Positions 31,545-41,933 of a DNA stretch of 57,586 bases are shown in pieces (position 1 is the first letter of the stretch; every line of letters begins with the position of its first letter). The stretch lies in assembly GCF_030012175.1 (NCBI RefSeq), contig NZ_JASCXW010000009.1:1-57586 (forward strand), written 5' to 3'. Both the position numbers and the translations under genes were made by a program. The stretch comes from Peloplasma aerotolerans. GTDB lineage: Bacteria; Bacillota_I; Bacilli_A; Acholeplasmatales; Acholeplasmataceae. Below the pieces are notes generated by a model, which was not told the DNA's origin, did not search any database, and saw only the letters and a program-made list of their open reading frames with translations.

Positions 31545-34045
31545 AAAAACCATACCTCCTGCTCTTTTTTAATATATGATGTGTGATTATATAATGGTAT
31601 ATTCTGATCAATAACATAAACATATTTTGATTTAGTTGCGGTTTGGTTTCCATAAATAACTTCGTAAGTTATCACATACACTCCAACTTGATTTGTATTG
31701 ACTTCTCCTGATGAAGTGAGTTCACCAAGATTAGTAGTTGCTCCTTGGTCTACATATTGATTACCACGCTCTATGGTAGTAACATCTGGATTTAAGGTGA
31801 TTGTAACCTTAGGTTCTTGTTCTACAACTCTAACCATTCTAACTTTTGTATCTAATAGATTTTCACCTTCATAAATGTCATAAAAGATGGCATATCTTCC
31901 AGGAAGATTAATATTGACTTCTCCGCGGATTTCATAACTTAATAAATCATCAATGATATGAATGGTTCCATCGTTCCAATCTTCACTTTCATAAATAGTA
32001 TCAATGCCAGGTAAGATGTAAATTGATTCTGGTCTATATATTTTTGAGAATACAGGATATATAAATGTATCATCTTCGATATAATTATAATCTTCAGTCC
32101 ATGACTCGAAGTTATAATCAAATGATGGGCTTGATGCTTTAGTCGGTGGACTTGGTGCATCCACTTCTGAACCAAAGTAAACATTAGTTTGTTGAATAAT
32201 CGTTACCAAATCACTATCATAAAAGACAACTGTATATAACCCATCATCAAACCTTGCATATAAATTTAAATGATTTAAAACTGGTTCGACTTCATATGTT
32301 TGAGTGAAACTTGAATCAAGATACCAACCTAGAAATGCAAAATCACCTTCAGGAATCAATGGATCAAATGTATCTCCATAAGAAACCTCAATTGATGAAT
32401 CAATTTCGTTATTGATATAATATGTTACGGTGTATATTGATTTTGTAAATTTCGCGTATAGTGATGTATGGTCAAAAATGGGTTCATTTAAGTAAGGGTT
32501 TTGATAATCAATATCATAATACCACCCTTCAAACTCATGACCATCAAGTTCGGTTGATGGAACATTAAATGTCTCACCATATAAGACTTGGATAGTTTCT
32601 GCACTTGTCCCATCGGTGAAGAATGAAACATAATATAGATTAGGTTGATACTTCGCATACAATGTTAAGTTTACATTTGTAGTATCTACACCTATTTCAA
32701 AGACAAACTCAAATGATTCATCATAATACCATCCTAGAAATGAATGACCAGTTTTGACTGGATCATCAACTATAAATGTTTGGTTTACTAAAACAGTTAT
32801 TGGTTCAATTGCCGTACCTTCATATGTTTCAAATGTAATGGTTACTTCTTCGACTTGCAGTGCTTGATATGCGTGTACAACGCCATATCCGTAATAAATA
32901 TCATAACCTGGATCACCTTGATCTATGGCTGTACTCAGTAATTGATTTATAATTTGATTATCTGTGAATTCTGTAAAGTATGCAAGCATTAAACCGATAA
33001 CGCCAGTAACTTGAGGTGCAGCTAATGATGTTCCAGTTGATGTTACATAAGTATTATTTAAACCAGTCGTGACGATAGATACTCCTGGTGCAGTTAGATC
33101 AACTTTATCATTATAATTAGAACCTGCATCTTCGGTATCCCAAATGGTAGATGTACTGTCGACAGCACCTACTGAAATAACACCATCGAATGAAGCTGGA
33201 TATAGTTTTTGATCTGTTCCATCATTACCGCTAGCTGCAACAACGATAACACCTTCACTTCGTGCTTTATCTATTGCGGATTTAGTTAAAGGATTCGCAT
33301 TTGCTCCACCAAGACTTAAATTAATAATATCTGCTCCTTGATCTACTGCATAGTGAATACCTTCAATAATTGCAGAATCAGAAAACTGTTTAGATTCATC
33401 AACTTCAGTATTAGGATCATCTAAGTTATTAGCTTTGATAACTAATAACTCAGAGTTTTGAACAATACCCGCGATACCTTTAGAATTGTCTTTATTTGCA
33501 CCGATCACGCCAGTGATTGCAGTTCCATGTCCGTTATCATCTTCAACATGTGATAAACCAACTTGTTTTGTTCTTGAATTATATGATATTGCTGACAATC
33601 TTCCGACAAACTCCTCATGAGTTGTATCAATACCAGTGTCAATAATTGCTATGGTAACATCTGCACTTCCTTCTGTAAATGTCCATGCCATATCAACTCC
33701 CATTAGTTCAATAGCATATTGATCCTTTAAAAAAGGATCTCCAGTTTGTTGCCATGGTGGTGCTACAATTTGAGAGGTGCTGTTAAGTATAAACCCTTTC
33801 TCTATTAATGGTTCAACTTGTTTGCTTTGATTTGTTTGGTAAGTTGCAAATCCATAACTAGAAAAAGATAATAGTTCGATATCATTTTCTATAGCTATTT
33901 GCTGTGCAGAGTCTTCATCATCTACTTGATACAAAAGTTCAACTTGTTCTTTTGCTAAATCTTCATCTGCATATGAGAAAAAAGAGGAAGTTACTCCAAA
34001 TAATAGTAAGACACTAATTATAAATAAAGTTAAGACTTTTCTCAT
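31541..34045 (-). CDS. Secreted subtilisin-like serine protease with InlB-type and Ig-like repeats
   Basis: An 834-residue exported S8 protease. A signal peptide (about 1-25) and a propeptide-like region come first. The catalytic domain has Asp in IAIIDTGID, His in DNGHGTAITG and Ser in TSTGTSLAAPQ. After it come about four Listeria-Bacteroides/InlB B-type repeats (motif GxxFxGWYYD...LYAKF) and two DUF5011-like Ig domains. There is no LPXTG or membrane anchor, and the last Ig domain ends abruptly in KKEQEVWFL. The ATG at 34045 has GAGGA 8 nt upstream; the first frame codon at 34060 does not. Confidence 0.9.
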   Translation of the reverse strand: MRKVLTLFIISVLLLFGVTSSFFSYADEDLAKEQVELLYQVDDEDSAQQIAIENDIELLSFSSYGFATYQTNQSKQVEPLIEKGFILNSTSQIVAPPWQQTGDPFLKDQYAIELMGVDMAWTFTEGSADVTIAIIDTGIDTTHEEFVGRLSAISYNSRTKQVGLSHVEDDNGHGTAITGVIGANKDNSKGIAGIVQNSELLVIKANNLDDPNTEVDESKQFSDSAIIEGIHYAVDQGADIINLSLGGANANPLTKSAIDKARSEGVIVVAASGNDGTDQKLYPASFDGVISVGAVDSTSTIWDTEDAGSNYNDKVDLTAPGVSIVTTGLNNTYVTSTGTSLAAPQVTGVIGLMLAYFTEFTDNQIINQLLSTAIDQGDPGYDIYYGYGVVHAYQALQVEEVTITFETYEGTAIEPITVLVNQTFIVDDPVKTGHSFLGWYYDESFEFVFEIGVDTTNVNLTLYAKYQPNLYYVSFFTDGTSAETIQVLYGETFNVPSTELDGHEFEGWYYDIDYQNPYLNEPIFDHTSLYAKFTKSIYTVTYYINNEIDSSIEVSYGDTFDPLIPEGDFAFLGWYLDSSFTQTYEVEPVLNHLNLYARFDDGLYTVVFYDSDLVTIIQQTNVYFGSEVDAPSPPTKASSPSFDYNFESWTEDYNYIEDDTFIYPVFSKIYRPESIYILPGIDTIYESEDWNDGTIHIIDDLLSYEIRGEVNINLPGRYAIFYDIYEGENLLDTKVRMVRVVEQEPKVTITLNPDVTTIERGNQYVDQGATTNLGELTSSGEVNTNQVGVYVITYEVIYGNQTATKSKYVYVIDQNIPLYNHTSYIKKEQEVWFL

Positions 34046-34160
34046 GATCGTTTTCCTCATAACCTTTGATACATTTATATCTCTTATACTAGTATACAGT
34101 CAGGATATCACTTTTATTGGTTAATTAACAAATAATTAACATTTGAATTTTAACTTAAGA

Positions 34161-34186
34161 AAAAATGCCATATAATTATGGCATTT
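34161..34186 (-). terminator. Terminator of the S9 peptidase gene
   Basis: ATGCCATA pairs with TATGGCAT around a short AT loop, followed on the minus strand by U5-U6. It lies directly after the stop at 34191. Confidence 0.7.
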
Positions 34187-34190
34187 TAAG

Positions 34191-36173
34191 TTATTTTCTA
34201 TATTTTTCAAACCAATCGGTTATTTCATTTAATCGTTTAAGTCTAGCTTGTGGTTTACCACTTCTTGATAATTCATGTGTCTCTTCCTTAAACCAAACAA
34301 ACTTTGTGTCCAATCCTCTTTGTTTTAGAATGGTGAACAACTGCATTGCTTGTTCAATCGGACAGCGATAATCCTTATCGGAATGAATAAACAGCAAAGG
34401 TGTCTGAATGTTTTGTGCATATTTCATTGGTGATTGTTCCCATAATAGATCAGTATCTAAATTAGGATGTCCAGCTGTTTGGTCTTTTGAAAAGTAGAAT
34501 CCAATATCTGAAGTTCCATGGAAACTCAACCAATTTGCAATGCTACGTTGAGTAACTGCTGCTTTAAAAATATGCGTATGCCCAACCATCCAGTTGGTCA
34601 TAAATCCACCATATGAACCACCAGTTACAAATACTTGATTTTGATCAATTGATGGTGTCTTTTTTAGCACTAAATCAGTGAAGTCCATTAAATCTTGATA
34701 GTCCATCGTTCCGTATTTTCCTCTAATATCTGCAAAGACATCACCTTTACCGTCACTACCTCTTGGATTTGCAAAGCATACAAAGTATCCTTTGTTTGCC
34801 CAAAATTGCATTTCATGATAATAAACCTGACCATAAACAGTCTTAGGTCCACCATGGATATCTAAAATTGCAGGATATTTTAATGCAGGATCATAATCTT
34901 TAGGATATAATACCCAACCTTTAACGATATGTGTATCGTGTTTGACATAAACAGGTCTTGGTTTAGCTACATAAAGATTTTTAAGTGCACGTTGATTAAT
35001 TCTCGTTCTTTGTTCTTGTTTCTTTTGCTCTGTATCAACCATATAGATTTCTTGTAGCTTTTGACGATAAAGCCCAACAACATAAATTTGATGATTCAAT
35101 ATACAAAAACCATCAATACTTCCATTAAATGGATACTCACACTTGATTTCACCATTTAAATCTAGAGAATTTAATTCAACATGATCATCAACAGTTGAAG
35201 TAAAATATAGTTTGTCATTAAAAATTAGATTGCTTTGATTTCCACCTAATCTAACATCAGAACCAACTGAGTTACCGATACTTCCTCCATATAGATTCAG
35301 TAGTTCGAGTTTATTATGGTTCAATACATAAAAATCGCTATTTTGGTTTAACCCAAAATCCTTCATGTCACTACCTGAAACAATGACTTTGTTTTTAAGT
35401 AAATATAATCCTCTAAATGCAAAATCATTTTCAGCATATAATGTATCAATTGTTTTGGAATCTAGATGATAGACATAAGCTTGTGATGTTAAGGTTTTAA
35501 CTGGAGTTGCGATTGTGCCTGTGAAAAACACATGTTTTTTATCATCAGACACTTTAATGATGTTAAAACTAAAATTTGGGTCCAATATCGGTGCAACCAC
35601 TTTCGTTTCAATATCAAAAATAAATAGTTGTTTTCTTACATTTGCTGTAAAACCATTTCCATTGAAATAAAATGGTATTTCATTAATATCTTCATAAAGA
35701 CTGCTTTTCTTTTGCTCATCTAGAAATTTCTTTCTATCTGCTTTATTGTCTTGATATAAGCGGTGTTGCTCTGCAGTTAATGCTGCAGATAATAACAGTT
35801 TATTGCCATCCAATTGGTCTTCAACAGTTACTGGAAAGTCGAACTCAAATGCTTTTTCTAACTTTCGATCGATTAAATGATAGCGATAATAAATTGATCT
35901 TTTATCTTCCTTTATTTTTTTCTCTTCGCTCTTATTTTTTGCTAAAGGGAACAAGAGAGTCTGATCATTTTCCCAGATGAAGTGACTTCCTTTTTTAAGA
36001 GTTGTTATTCTTGTGTGTCGTTTTCCATCGCTGACAAATAAATCATAGTTGTATTCATTCTTCTTTAAATTCGCTTTTCCTACTGCAAATGCCATTTGCG
36101 TTTGACTTGGATTCGATGTTAAATTTGATATATATTTAAAATCTAAAAAACTATCTATCTTGATTTGTTCCAT
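34191..36173 (-). CDS. S9 family peptidase (acylaminoacyl-peptidase/dipeptidyl-peptidase-like)
   Basis: A 660-residue cytoplasmic serine peptidase. An N-terminal beta-propeller of about 400 residues precedes an alpha/beta hydrolase domain with the nucleophile in GGSYGGFMTNW, Asp in HSDKDYRCP and His in THELSRSG. AILDIHGGPKTVYG forms the oxyanion region. It trims short peptides, consistent with peptide fermentation and with the aminopeptidase gene next upstream on this strand. No signal peptide is visible. Length is normal for the S9C group. Confidence 0.9.
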   Translation of the reverse strand: MEQIKIDSFLDFKYISNLTSNPSQTQMAFAVGKANLKKNEYNYDLFVSDGKRHTRITTLKKGSHFIWENDQTLLFPLAKNKSEEKKIKEDKRSIYYRYHLIDRKLEKAFEFDFPVTVEDQLDGNKLLLSAALTAEQHRLYQDNKADRKKFLDEQKKSSLYEDINEIPFYFNGNGFTANVRKQLFIFDIETKVVAPILDPNFSFNIIKVSDDKKHVFFTGTIATPVKTLTSQAYVYHLDSKTIDTLYAENDFAFRGLYLLKNKVIVSGSDMKDFGLNQNSDFYVLNHNKLELLNLYGGSIGNSVGSDVRLGGNQSNLIFNDKLYFTSTVDDHVELNSLDLNGEIKCEYPFNGSIDGFCILNHQIYVVGLYRQKLQEIYMVDTEQKKQEQRTRINQRALKNLYVAKPRPVYVKHDTHIVKGWVLYPKDYDPALKYPAILDIHGGPKTVYGQVYYHEMQFWANKGYFVCFANPRGSDGKGDVFADIRGKYGTMDYQDLMDFTDLVLKKTPSIDQNQVFVTGGSYGGFMTNWMVGHTHIFKAAVTQRSIANWLSFHGTSDIGFYFSKDQTAGHPNLDTDLLWEQSPMKYAQNIQTPLLFIHSDKDYRCPIEQAMQLFTILKQRGLDTKFVWFKEETHELSRSGKPQARLKRLNEITDWFEKYRK

Positions 36174-36254
36174 AAATGCACCATCCTTTGCTCTTTCCTT
36201 AATTATAAATTTTTATTGATGAAAAGTCCACTAAATCATAAGTTTCTAGTCTAG

Positions 36255-36279
36255 TAAAAAAAATGCCAAAAGGCATTTT
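36255..36279 (-). terminator. Terminator of the aminopeptidase gene
   Basis: ATGCC (36263-36267) and GGCAT (36272-36276) form a short stem around AAAA, with U8 on the minus strand. It is 10 nt beyond the stop. Confidence 0.6.
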
Positions 36280-36287
36280 AGTATTTC

Positions 36288-37523
36288 TTAGATTACAAAG
36301 TTTCCTTTTTCAAAGACTTTGACTTCTTTTCCATCTTGAGTAACACCAACAATTTCCATGTCTTCACTACCAAACATGAAATCAGAGTGAACCATTGAAT
36401 TGTTGTATCCAATTTTTTCTAACTCAGAGATTGGCGTATTCACACCATTTTTAACATTCATCGGATAAGCTCTACCTAAAGCCATATGACATGAAGCATT
36501 TTCATCGAACAATGTATTTAAGAATAAAATGTTCGTATTTGAAATTGGTGAATCATGAGAGATTAATGCTATTTCACCAATATATCTACTACCTTCATCA
36601 GTATCTAATATATTCGTTAAAGCATCTTTTTCCTTTTTAGCATCATAATCAACGACTTGTCCATCTTTAAATTCTAACCAAAATCCATCGATGAGTTTAC
36701 CCTGATAGTTTAATGGTTTTGTAGCTACAACTTTTCCGCGTGTTCCCCATTTATATGGCATTGTAAATGTTTCTTCTGTTGGGATGTTTGGATTAAAGTA
36801 TGCACCATTTGTCGCGTGTTCTCCGCCACCAGCCCATACGTGATTTTCTACAAGTTCAACGATTAAATCTGTTCCTAAACTATTTTTAAAATGTAAGTGT
36901 TTAAAGTTATAATCATTAAGAATCTTGTTGTGTTTTAATAGAACAGCATTATGATTTTCCCATTCTTGAATTGGGTCGTTATCTTCGGTAACTCTTGATG
37001 CGTTTAATATAGCATCCCATAATGCTTCAACAGCATCTTCTTCATTAAGTTTTGGGAAGACTTGTTTTGCCCATATAGGATTTGGTGCAGCAACAATTGT
37101 CCATTGTGCTTTATTTCCCATAAGGTGTTCTCTAAAGAAACTGACAGCTTTTTGAACTGCAATACCCGCTTTTTGAGCTTTGTTAGGATCGACATCTTCA
37201 TTAAGTCCTGGAATAGGTGATGTTACCGAAATAAAACATGCGCCAACATCAACAGCTTCTTGATGTTGATCGATAAACCATTGTGAAACTTTTTCTAACT
37301 CTTCAACCGATGCGTGCTTCAATGAACTTTTTGATACAAAATCATCAGACCATTGTACGAAAACACGTTTAGCACCAGCTAAATATGCTTCTTCTGTAAT
37401 TTCTCTTATTAATTCTTTTGATTCAGTTGTTCCTCTAATAATGACAACCTGATCTTTTTGAACGTTTGCTCCAACTTGTACAGCAAGTTTAGCAAGTTTA
37501 TTAATTCGTTTGTTTGATGGCAT
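36288..37523 (-). CDS. M29 family aminopeptidase (AmpS/PepS-like)
   Basis: A 411-residue thermophilic-type aminopeptidase. It begins KLAKLAVQVGANVQKDQVVII, contains LIVELVENHVWAGGGEHATNGAYFNPNIPTEE (broken here by the family's Glu/His metal ligands), and ends with HSDFMFGSEDMEIVGV, all hallmarks of M29. It removes N-terminal residues from peptides using two metal ions. Own ribosome site AAGGAGAG. It forms a peptide-degrading neighbourhood with the S9 peptidase and the subtilase. Confidence 0.9.
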   Translation of the reverse strand: MPSNKRINKLAKLAVQVGANVQKDQVVIIRGTTESKELIREITEEAYLAGAKRVFVQWSDDFVSKSSLKHASVEELEKVSQWFIDQHQEAVDVGACFISVTSPIPGLNEDVDPNKAQKAGIAVQKAVSFFREHLMGNKAQWTIVAAPNPIWAKQVFPKLNEEDAVEALWDAILNASRVTEDNDPIQEWENHNAVLLKHNKILNDYNFKHLHFKNSLGTDLIVELVENHVWAGGGEHATNGAYFNPNIPTEETFTMPYKWGTRGKVVATKPLNYQGKLIDGFWLEFKDGQVVDYDAKKEKDALTNILDTDEGSRYIGEIALISHDSPISNTNILFLNTLFDENASCHMALGRAYPMNVKNGVNTPISELEKIGYNNSMVHSDFMFGSEDMEIVGVTQDGKEVKVFEKGNFVI

Positions 37524-37589
37524 TATTTCACTCTCCTTACCGAATATAAGTATAACATATCTATAATAGATATTCTATATACGTTGATA

Positions 37590-37612
37590 AAAAAGATGAA
37601 GCACGCTTCATC
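37590..37612 (-). terminator. Terminator of the c-di-GMP gene pair
   Basis: GATGAAGC and GCTTCATC form a stem of 8-10 bp with a tiny loop, A-rich on the left, giving a U6 run on the minus strand. It abuts the stop of the GGDEF gene at 37613. Confidence 0.7.
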
Positions 37613-38734
37613 TTAGTTTTTATGGGTCTTATTTTTTTCTTTATACATGAGATGATCTGTTTTCATTAAGATATCATCAACAGTCATTTTATAATCATTT
37701 TGGATTCTTCCTGAACTAAAGGATAAGAATGGGAATTGTGCCAGTAGTTCATTGGTTTTTAATTGATTTTTAACTTGATTGATATACGTATCGGTTTCCT
37801 CGGTAGTACAAGATTCAAGAACAATTAAAAACTCATCGCCACCTAATCTAGACACAAAAGGAGTTTTTGTACATTCTACTTCTTGCAAGATACTAGCGAA
37901 CTCAACTAAGACATTATCACCAACTTGATGGCCATATAAATCATTAACATCTTTAAAGCGATCCATATCAATCATAATAACTTGGAAGTCTGCTTGATTT
38001 TCTATAAGTGATTTTAAGTATTCCTCAAGTATTTTTCGCGAATAAACTTTTGTCAAATAATCTTTATTCCCAGAAGTTGTTTCTAAAAATATGTAAACGA
38101 CTAAAACACTTAATGCTAATGATGACCATGTAAACAATAACTGAGTATTGACTAATTGAACTAAAGAACCAACTGCTGGAAGGATTAGAAACATTAATAT
38201 ACTGACAATAACACGATAATTTTCTTTACTTCTATTGGCTAAGACGAGATAGATGAGTCTAATAAATACCATATAAGTTAGAACATATCGTAAAAAAAAC
38301 AAGTTTCCATAATAATAAATATTCGTACTTTGCTCAATATAGAAAAATACTGGGTTAACGAAATTGACTAATAATAGGATAAAAACAATAAAGGTTGGTA
38401 TTTGGTAATAAACATATTTTTGGACTCTCTTCTTTTCACCAAAAAGCTTATAGTCTAGGTATGATGCCCATAGACCAATAAGAATAGGTGCTGATATAAT
38501 CAATATAAAATTACTGAAATAACCTATATGATAATAAATATTACCACTTACTCCATCAACCAACCATGTTATAGGTTCAATTGCTAACCCAACTATATTT
38601 ACTAAAATAATCCATGCAAAAAGCCTTGAAGAAAAACTAAAAATTTCCTTTTTTATTTTACTGATAAAGTAAAGAATAATCAATAAAACAATGCTGATTA
38701 AATTGATATCGAATTTAATAATTGCGTCTATCAT
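37613..38734 (-). CDS. Membrane diguanylate cyclase (GGDEF)
   Basis: A 373-residue protein with an N-terminal region of about seven membrane helices (residues 10-215) and a C-terminal GGDEF domain. The active-site loop is intact (RLGGDEFLIVL), as are MDRFKDVNDLYGHQVGD and the downstream VSRLGG. It should make cyclic di-GMP from two GTP. A canonical RxxD inhibitory site was not seen. It sits 19 bp after the GGDEF-EAL gene, so the two are co-transcribed. Confidence 0.88.
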   Translation of the reverse strand: MIDAIIKFDINLISIVLLIILYFISKIKKEIFSFSSRLFAWIILVNIVGLAIEPITWLVDGVSGNIYYHIGYFSNFILIISAPILIGLWASYLDYKLFGEKKRVQKYVYYQIPTFIVFILLLVNFVNPVFFYIEQSTNIYYYGNLFFLRYVLTYMVFIRLIYLVLANRSKENYRVIVSILMFLILPAVGSLVQLVNTQLLFTWSSLALSVLVVYIFLETTSGNKDYLTKVYSRKILEEYLKSLIENQADFQVIMIDMDRFKDVNDLYGHQVGDNVLVEFASILQEVECTKTPFVSRLGGDEFLIVLESCTTEETDTYINQVKNQLKTNELLAQFPFLSFSSGRIQNDYKMTVDDILMKTDHLMYKEKNKTHKN

Positions 38735-38753
38735 TCTCAGTTCACCCTATCGT

Positions 38754-40394
38754 TTAGTTTTTTGGGTTTTGTTTAAAATATTCTAATACTCTCATTTGAG
38801 GCATAGGCTTACAATAATAATAGCCTTGTGCAAAATCAACATTATATTTTTTGACCATATTGGCTTGTTCTAACGTCTCTATGCCTTCAGCAACCACGGT
38901 TAAATTTAAGTGATGCGCCAAATCAATCATATACTTGAGTACGTAAAATTCTTCTGTATCTTCTTTAATATTACTAATAAAACTTCTATCAATTTTAATG
39001 GTATCGATTGGTAGTTTTTGTAGATAGGTTAGTGAAGAATATCCAGTGCCAAAGTCATCCAGCGCGATGGTGAACCCCAATCGTTTTAACTGGTTTAGCA
39101 CATGAATACTTTTTTGTATATCATCTATAATCGCTGTTTCAGTAATTTCAATATTGAATTTTCTACAATCCATTTGATGTTCTTCTATCCACTTTATCAA
39201 ATTTGTGATGAACTTGTCGTTCATCAACATCATGGCTGAAAGGTTAATCGAAATTTTAAAATTGGTCTTTTTAATGTTCCAATTTTCATATTGTGCCATT
39301 GCTTCTTTGAAAACCCACTCAGTAATTTCTTTTATGAATCCATTTTTTTCTGATAGTGATATAAATTCTAGCGGTGGAATATACCCTTTTTCAGGATGCA
39401 TCCAACGTATTAATGCTTCAACACCAATGACTTGATCATCTTTAAGACTAAGTATTGGTTGATAATGTAAACTAAACTCTTCATTTGAAATAGCTTGTCT
39501 TAACTGATTTAGTAATTCGGTTTGCTGTTTAATTAAAATAACCATTTCATCATCGAATATAACAGTTTGATCTCTACCTTTAGATTTTGCAATAGACATT
39601 GCAGCATCTGCATGTCTAAGTAATGTTATATAGTCGCTGCCATGATCTGGATATAAAGCAACCCCAGCACTATACGTGATAAAGAAATCATCTTCACCTA
39701 ACATAAAGGTTTTTCTAATATGTCCAAAATATAGCTCAATGGTAGGCATGAATTTTTCGAGTTCTTTGAAGTCAAAAAGTGCTAAGACAAACTCATCTCC
39801 ACCCATTCTAGCTAGCATATGAGGCTTTTCAATAACTTCGTTGAGTGTGCTTGAAATTTTCTTAATCAACTCATCTCCAACTGAATGTCCTTTTACTTCG
39901 TTAATATTTCTGAACTCGTCGATATCAAAATAAACAAAGCCAATGATACCATCTTCTTTGTGTTCCTTAATATACATATTAACAGATTCTTCAAGCATCG
40001 CTTTATTTGGTAATCCGGTTAAAGAATCGTAAAATGCTAAGTCATATAATTTTTCTTCTAAAGTTAAAGATTTTTTATGTCCTTGATCAAGTGCTGAATA
40101 TGCTTGTTTCAAATCTTGAATTGTTATAGCATACATATCGATTTTTCGATGAATAATATAGTAAAAAATAACTGCAGTGAATCCAACATAAAAGATACCT
40201 TTAGCTGTTTGTGCAAATCTTAATGCCTCTTGTGTTGTGAATATAAGTTCAATTACATAATCAGAAAACAAGATCCATGAGAATCCTATAAGTACGTAAA
40301 AGAAAATAATTTTTGTTGACTCCGCAGTTGAATTTAGTTTTTGATTTTCAGTAAATCTTGGGTCGTTTTGATGTTTATCTGGTTTATATTCCAC
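38754..40394 (-). CDS. GGDEF-EAL bifunctional cyclic-di-GMP protein
   Basis: A 546-residue protein with two N-terminal membrane helices, a GGDEF domain (RMGGDEFVLAL; YFDIDEFRNINEVKGHSVGD) and an EAL domain. The EAL motif is EALIRWMHP, with the loop-6 sequence DFGTGYSSLTYL and VVAEGIET also present, so both cyclase and phosphodiesterase sites look intact. I start at GTG 40394, preceded by GAGGTGTCTA; ATGs further up have no ribosome site. It is upstream of and probably coupled with the GGDEF gene. Confidence 0.88.
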   Translation of the reverse strand: MEYKPDKHQNDPRFTENQKLNSTAESTKIIFFYVLIGFSWILFSDYVIELIFTTQEALRFAQTAKGIFYVGFTAVIFYYIIHRKIDMYAITIQDLKQAYSALDQGHKKSLTLEEKLYDLAFYDSLTGLPNKAMLEESVNMYIKEHKEDGIIGFVYFDIDEFRNINEVKGHSVGDELIKKISSTLNEVIEKPHMLARMGGDEFVLALFDFKELEKFMPTIELYFGHIRKTFMLGEDDFFITYSAGVALYPDHGSDYITLLRHADAAMSIAKSKGRDQTVIFDDEMVILIKQQTELLNQLRQAISNEEFSLHYQPILSLKDDQVIGVEALIRWMHPEKGYIPPLEFISLSEKNGFIKEITEWVFKEAMAQYENWNIKKTNFKISINLSAMMLMNDKFITNLIKWIEEHQMDCRKFNIEITETAIIDDIQKSIHVLNQLKRLGFTIALDDFGTGYSSLTYLQKLPIDTIKIDRSFISNIKEDTEEFYVLKYMIDLAHHLNLTVVAEGIETLEQANMVKKYNVDFAQGYYYCKPMPQMRVLEYFKQNPKN

Positions 40395-40486
40395 TAGACA
40401 CCTCATTATCATTGTTTTTTTATATACATTAATTATACATGATTTCATGTATAGATGTTAAACACTTGTCTTTTTAAATTTGATGA

Positions 40487-41857
40487 TTATGCGATTTCAT
40501 CATAACTTCCTATCGCTAGATTTTTAATCCAATAACCTTTTTGATATCTTGATAAACCAAACAACATTTTTGGAATTTCCATAGATTGAACGATTAAAAA
40601 CATTAAAGTTACTGGTAATTGGGTAAAATATGCTAAAACCATAGCGATTGGCACAGGAACTACCCACATGTAACCAGAATCGATAAGCATCGTAGATTTT
40701 GTATCACCACCAGCTCTTAATGTGAAGTATAACGCGACATTAAATGAATAGAATGGGATAAAAAGAGCATTAACACGAATATTAAACGCAGCTATTTGTT
40801 TTGTCGTATCAACAACATCATAAATACCTAGGATAAAGAAACTTAGAATAAATAAAATCATACCTGCAATAATAGCTACCCCAACAGAAAATGCAATTAG
40901 TTTCTTGGCATTATCTTTTGCTTGTTCTAACTCATTTTTACCCAAGGTGTTACCCACCATAACAGCTACTGCAGTAGCAATACCTCCAAACATAACAAAA
41001 ACGAGTTGTGAAATGGCTCCTGTAATGTTCATAGCAGCAAGTGCGCTATCTCCTCTTGTTGAGTAAGCATGTAAGTAAGCAGTTTGTCCCGATGACCATA
41101 AAAGCTCATTGATGGTTAATGGGATTGCCATAATGACTATTGATGACAATAACTTCTTATTAATAACGAACATTTTGAGTAGTTTTGTGTTAAAGATTGA
41201 GCCTTTTGTATTGAGTAATATCAAAGTTAATACAAATTCTAATACTCTTGCAATAAGGGTTGCGATTGCTGCACCAATAATCCCTAATGCAGGGAAACCA
41301 AATAAACCAAAAATTAAGATGAAATTTAACGCTGTATTTGCCAAAATGGTAAATATCGATATTTTTAAAAGTGGTTTCGTTATACCTATTTCTCTAAATG
41401 TATTTGAAATTGCTACTGATAAAATCCAAGGAAATGCACTCCATTTGATAATATTTAAGTAATTGAGTCCACCTTGTATCGTTACAGGATTATCTGTAAA
41501 TAACGACATAAAGGTGCGTCCAAACAAGGTAAATAAGATAAATGATAGGGTTGCGATTAAAAATCCTACGATCACTTTAAATCTAAAAGTCTCTTTCAGT
41601 CGATCATAATCCTTAGACCCATAATATTGAGCAGTAAATATGCCTGCACCACCTAATGCACCAAATGTGACCAAGATAACAATAAAATACAGTTGATTGA
41701 CAACTGCTACAGATCCAATTGCTTGTTCCCCGAGTCTACCAACCATAACATTATCTACAAGTTGCACAGATGTTGTTATAAGTTGTTGTAATACTAAAGG
41801 TGCTGCAACGCTGATTAATGTTTTATAAAAGGCTCTATCGCCTACTAAATGTTTCAT
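40487..41857 (-). CDS. MATE family efflux transporter
   Basis: A 456-residue, 12-helix antiporter. The N-terminal APLVLQQLITTSVQLVDNVMVGRLGE, the VNQLYFIVILVTFG stretch and a repeat of this pattern in the second half are typical of the NorM/DinF-like MATE branch. It would export cationic drugs or metabolites in exchange for Na+ or H+. It lies between the c-di-GMP genes and a small membrane protein gene; a second MATE is encoded at 49369-50700. Confidence 0.9.
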   Translation of the reverse strand: MKHLVGDRAFYKTLISVAAPLVLQQLITTSVQLVDNVMVGRLGEQAIGSVAVVNQLYFIVILVTFGALGGAGIFTAQYYGSKDYDRLKETFRFKVIVGFLIATLSFILFTLFGRTFMSLFTDNPVTIQGGLNYLNIIKWSAFPWILSVAISNTFREIGITKPLLKISIFTILANTALNFILIFGLFGFPALGIIGAAIATLIARVLEFVLTLILLNTKGSIFNTKLLKMFVINKKLLSSIVIMAIPLTINELLWSSGQTAYLHAYSTRGDSALAAMNITGAISQLVFVMFGGIATAVAVMVGNTLGKNELEQAKDNAKKLIAFSVGVAIIAGMILFILSFFILGIYDVVDTTKQIAAFNIRVNALFIPFYSFNVALYFTLRAGGDTKSTMLIDSGYMWVVPVPIAMVLAYFTQLPVTLMFLIVQSMEIPKMLFGLSRYQKGYWIKNLAIGSYDEIA

Positions 41858-41933
41858 TTAATTCTACCTCAGCGCCAAAACATTATAACATTTTTATAGA
41901 GCCTTAATCAATATTTTTGTCAATTTTTAAACC

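Noticed and set aside
34085-34096. Perfect palindrome TATACTAGTATA before the protease gene as an operator
   Set aside because: It is close to the promoter region but only 12 bp in AT-rich DNA, with no second copy in the window; the evidence is too weak to call a site.
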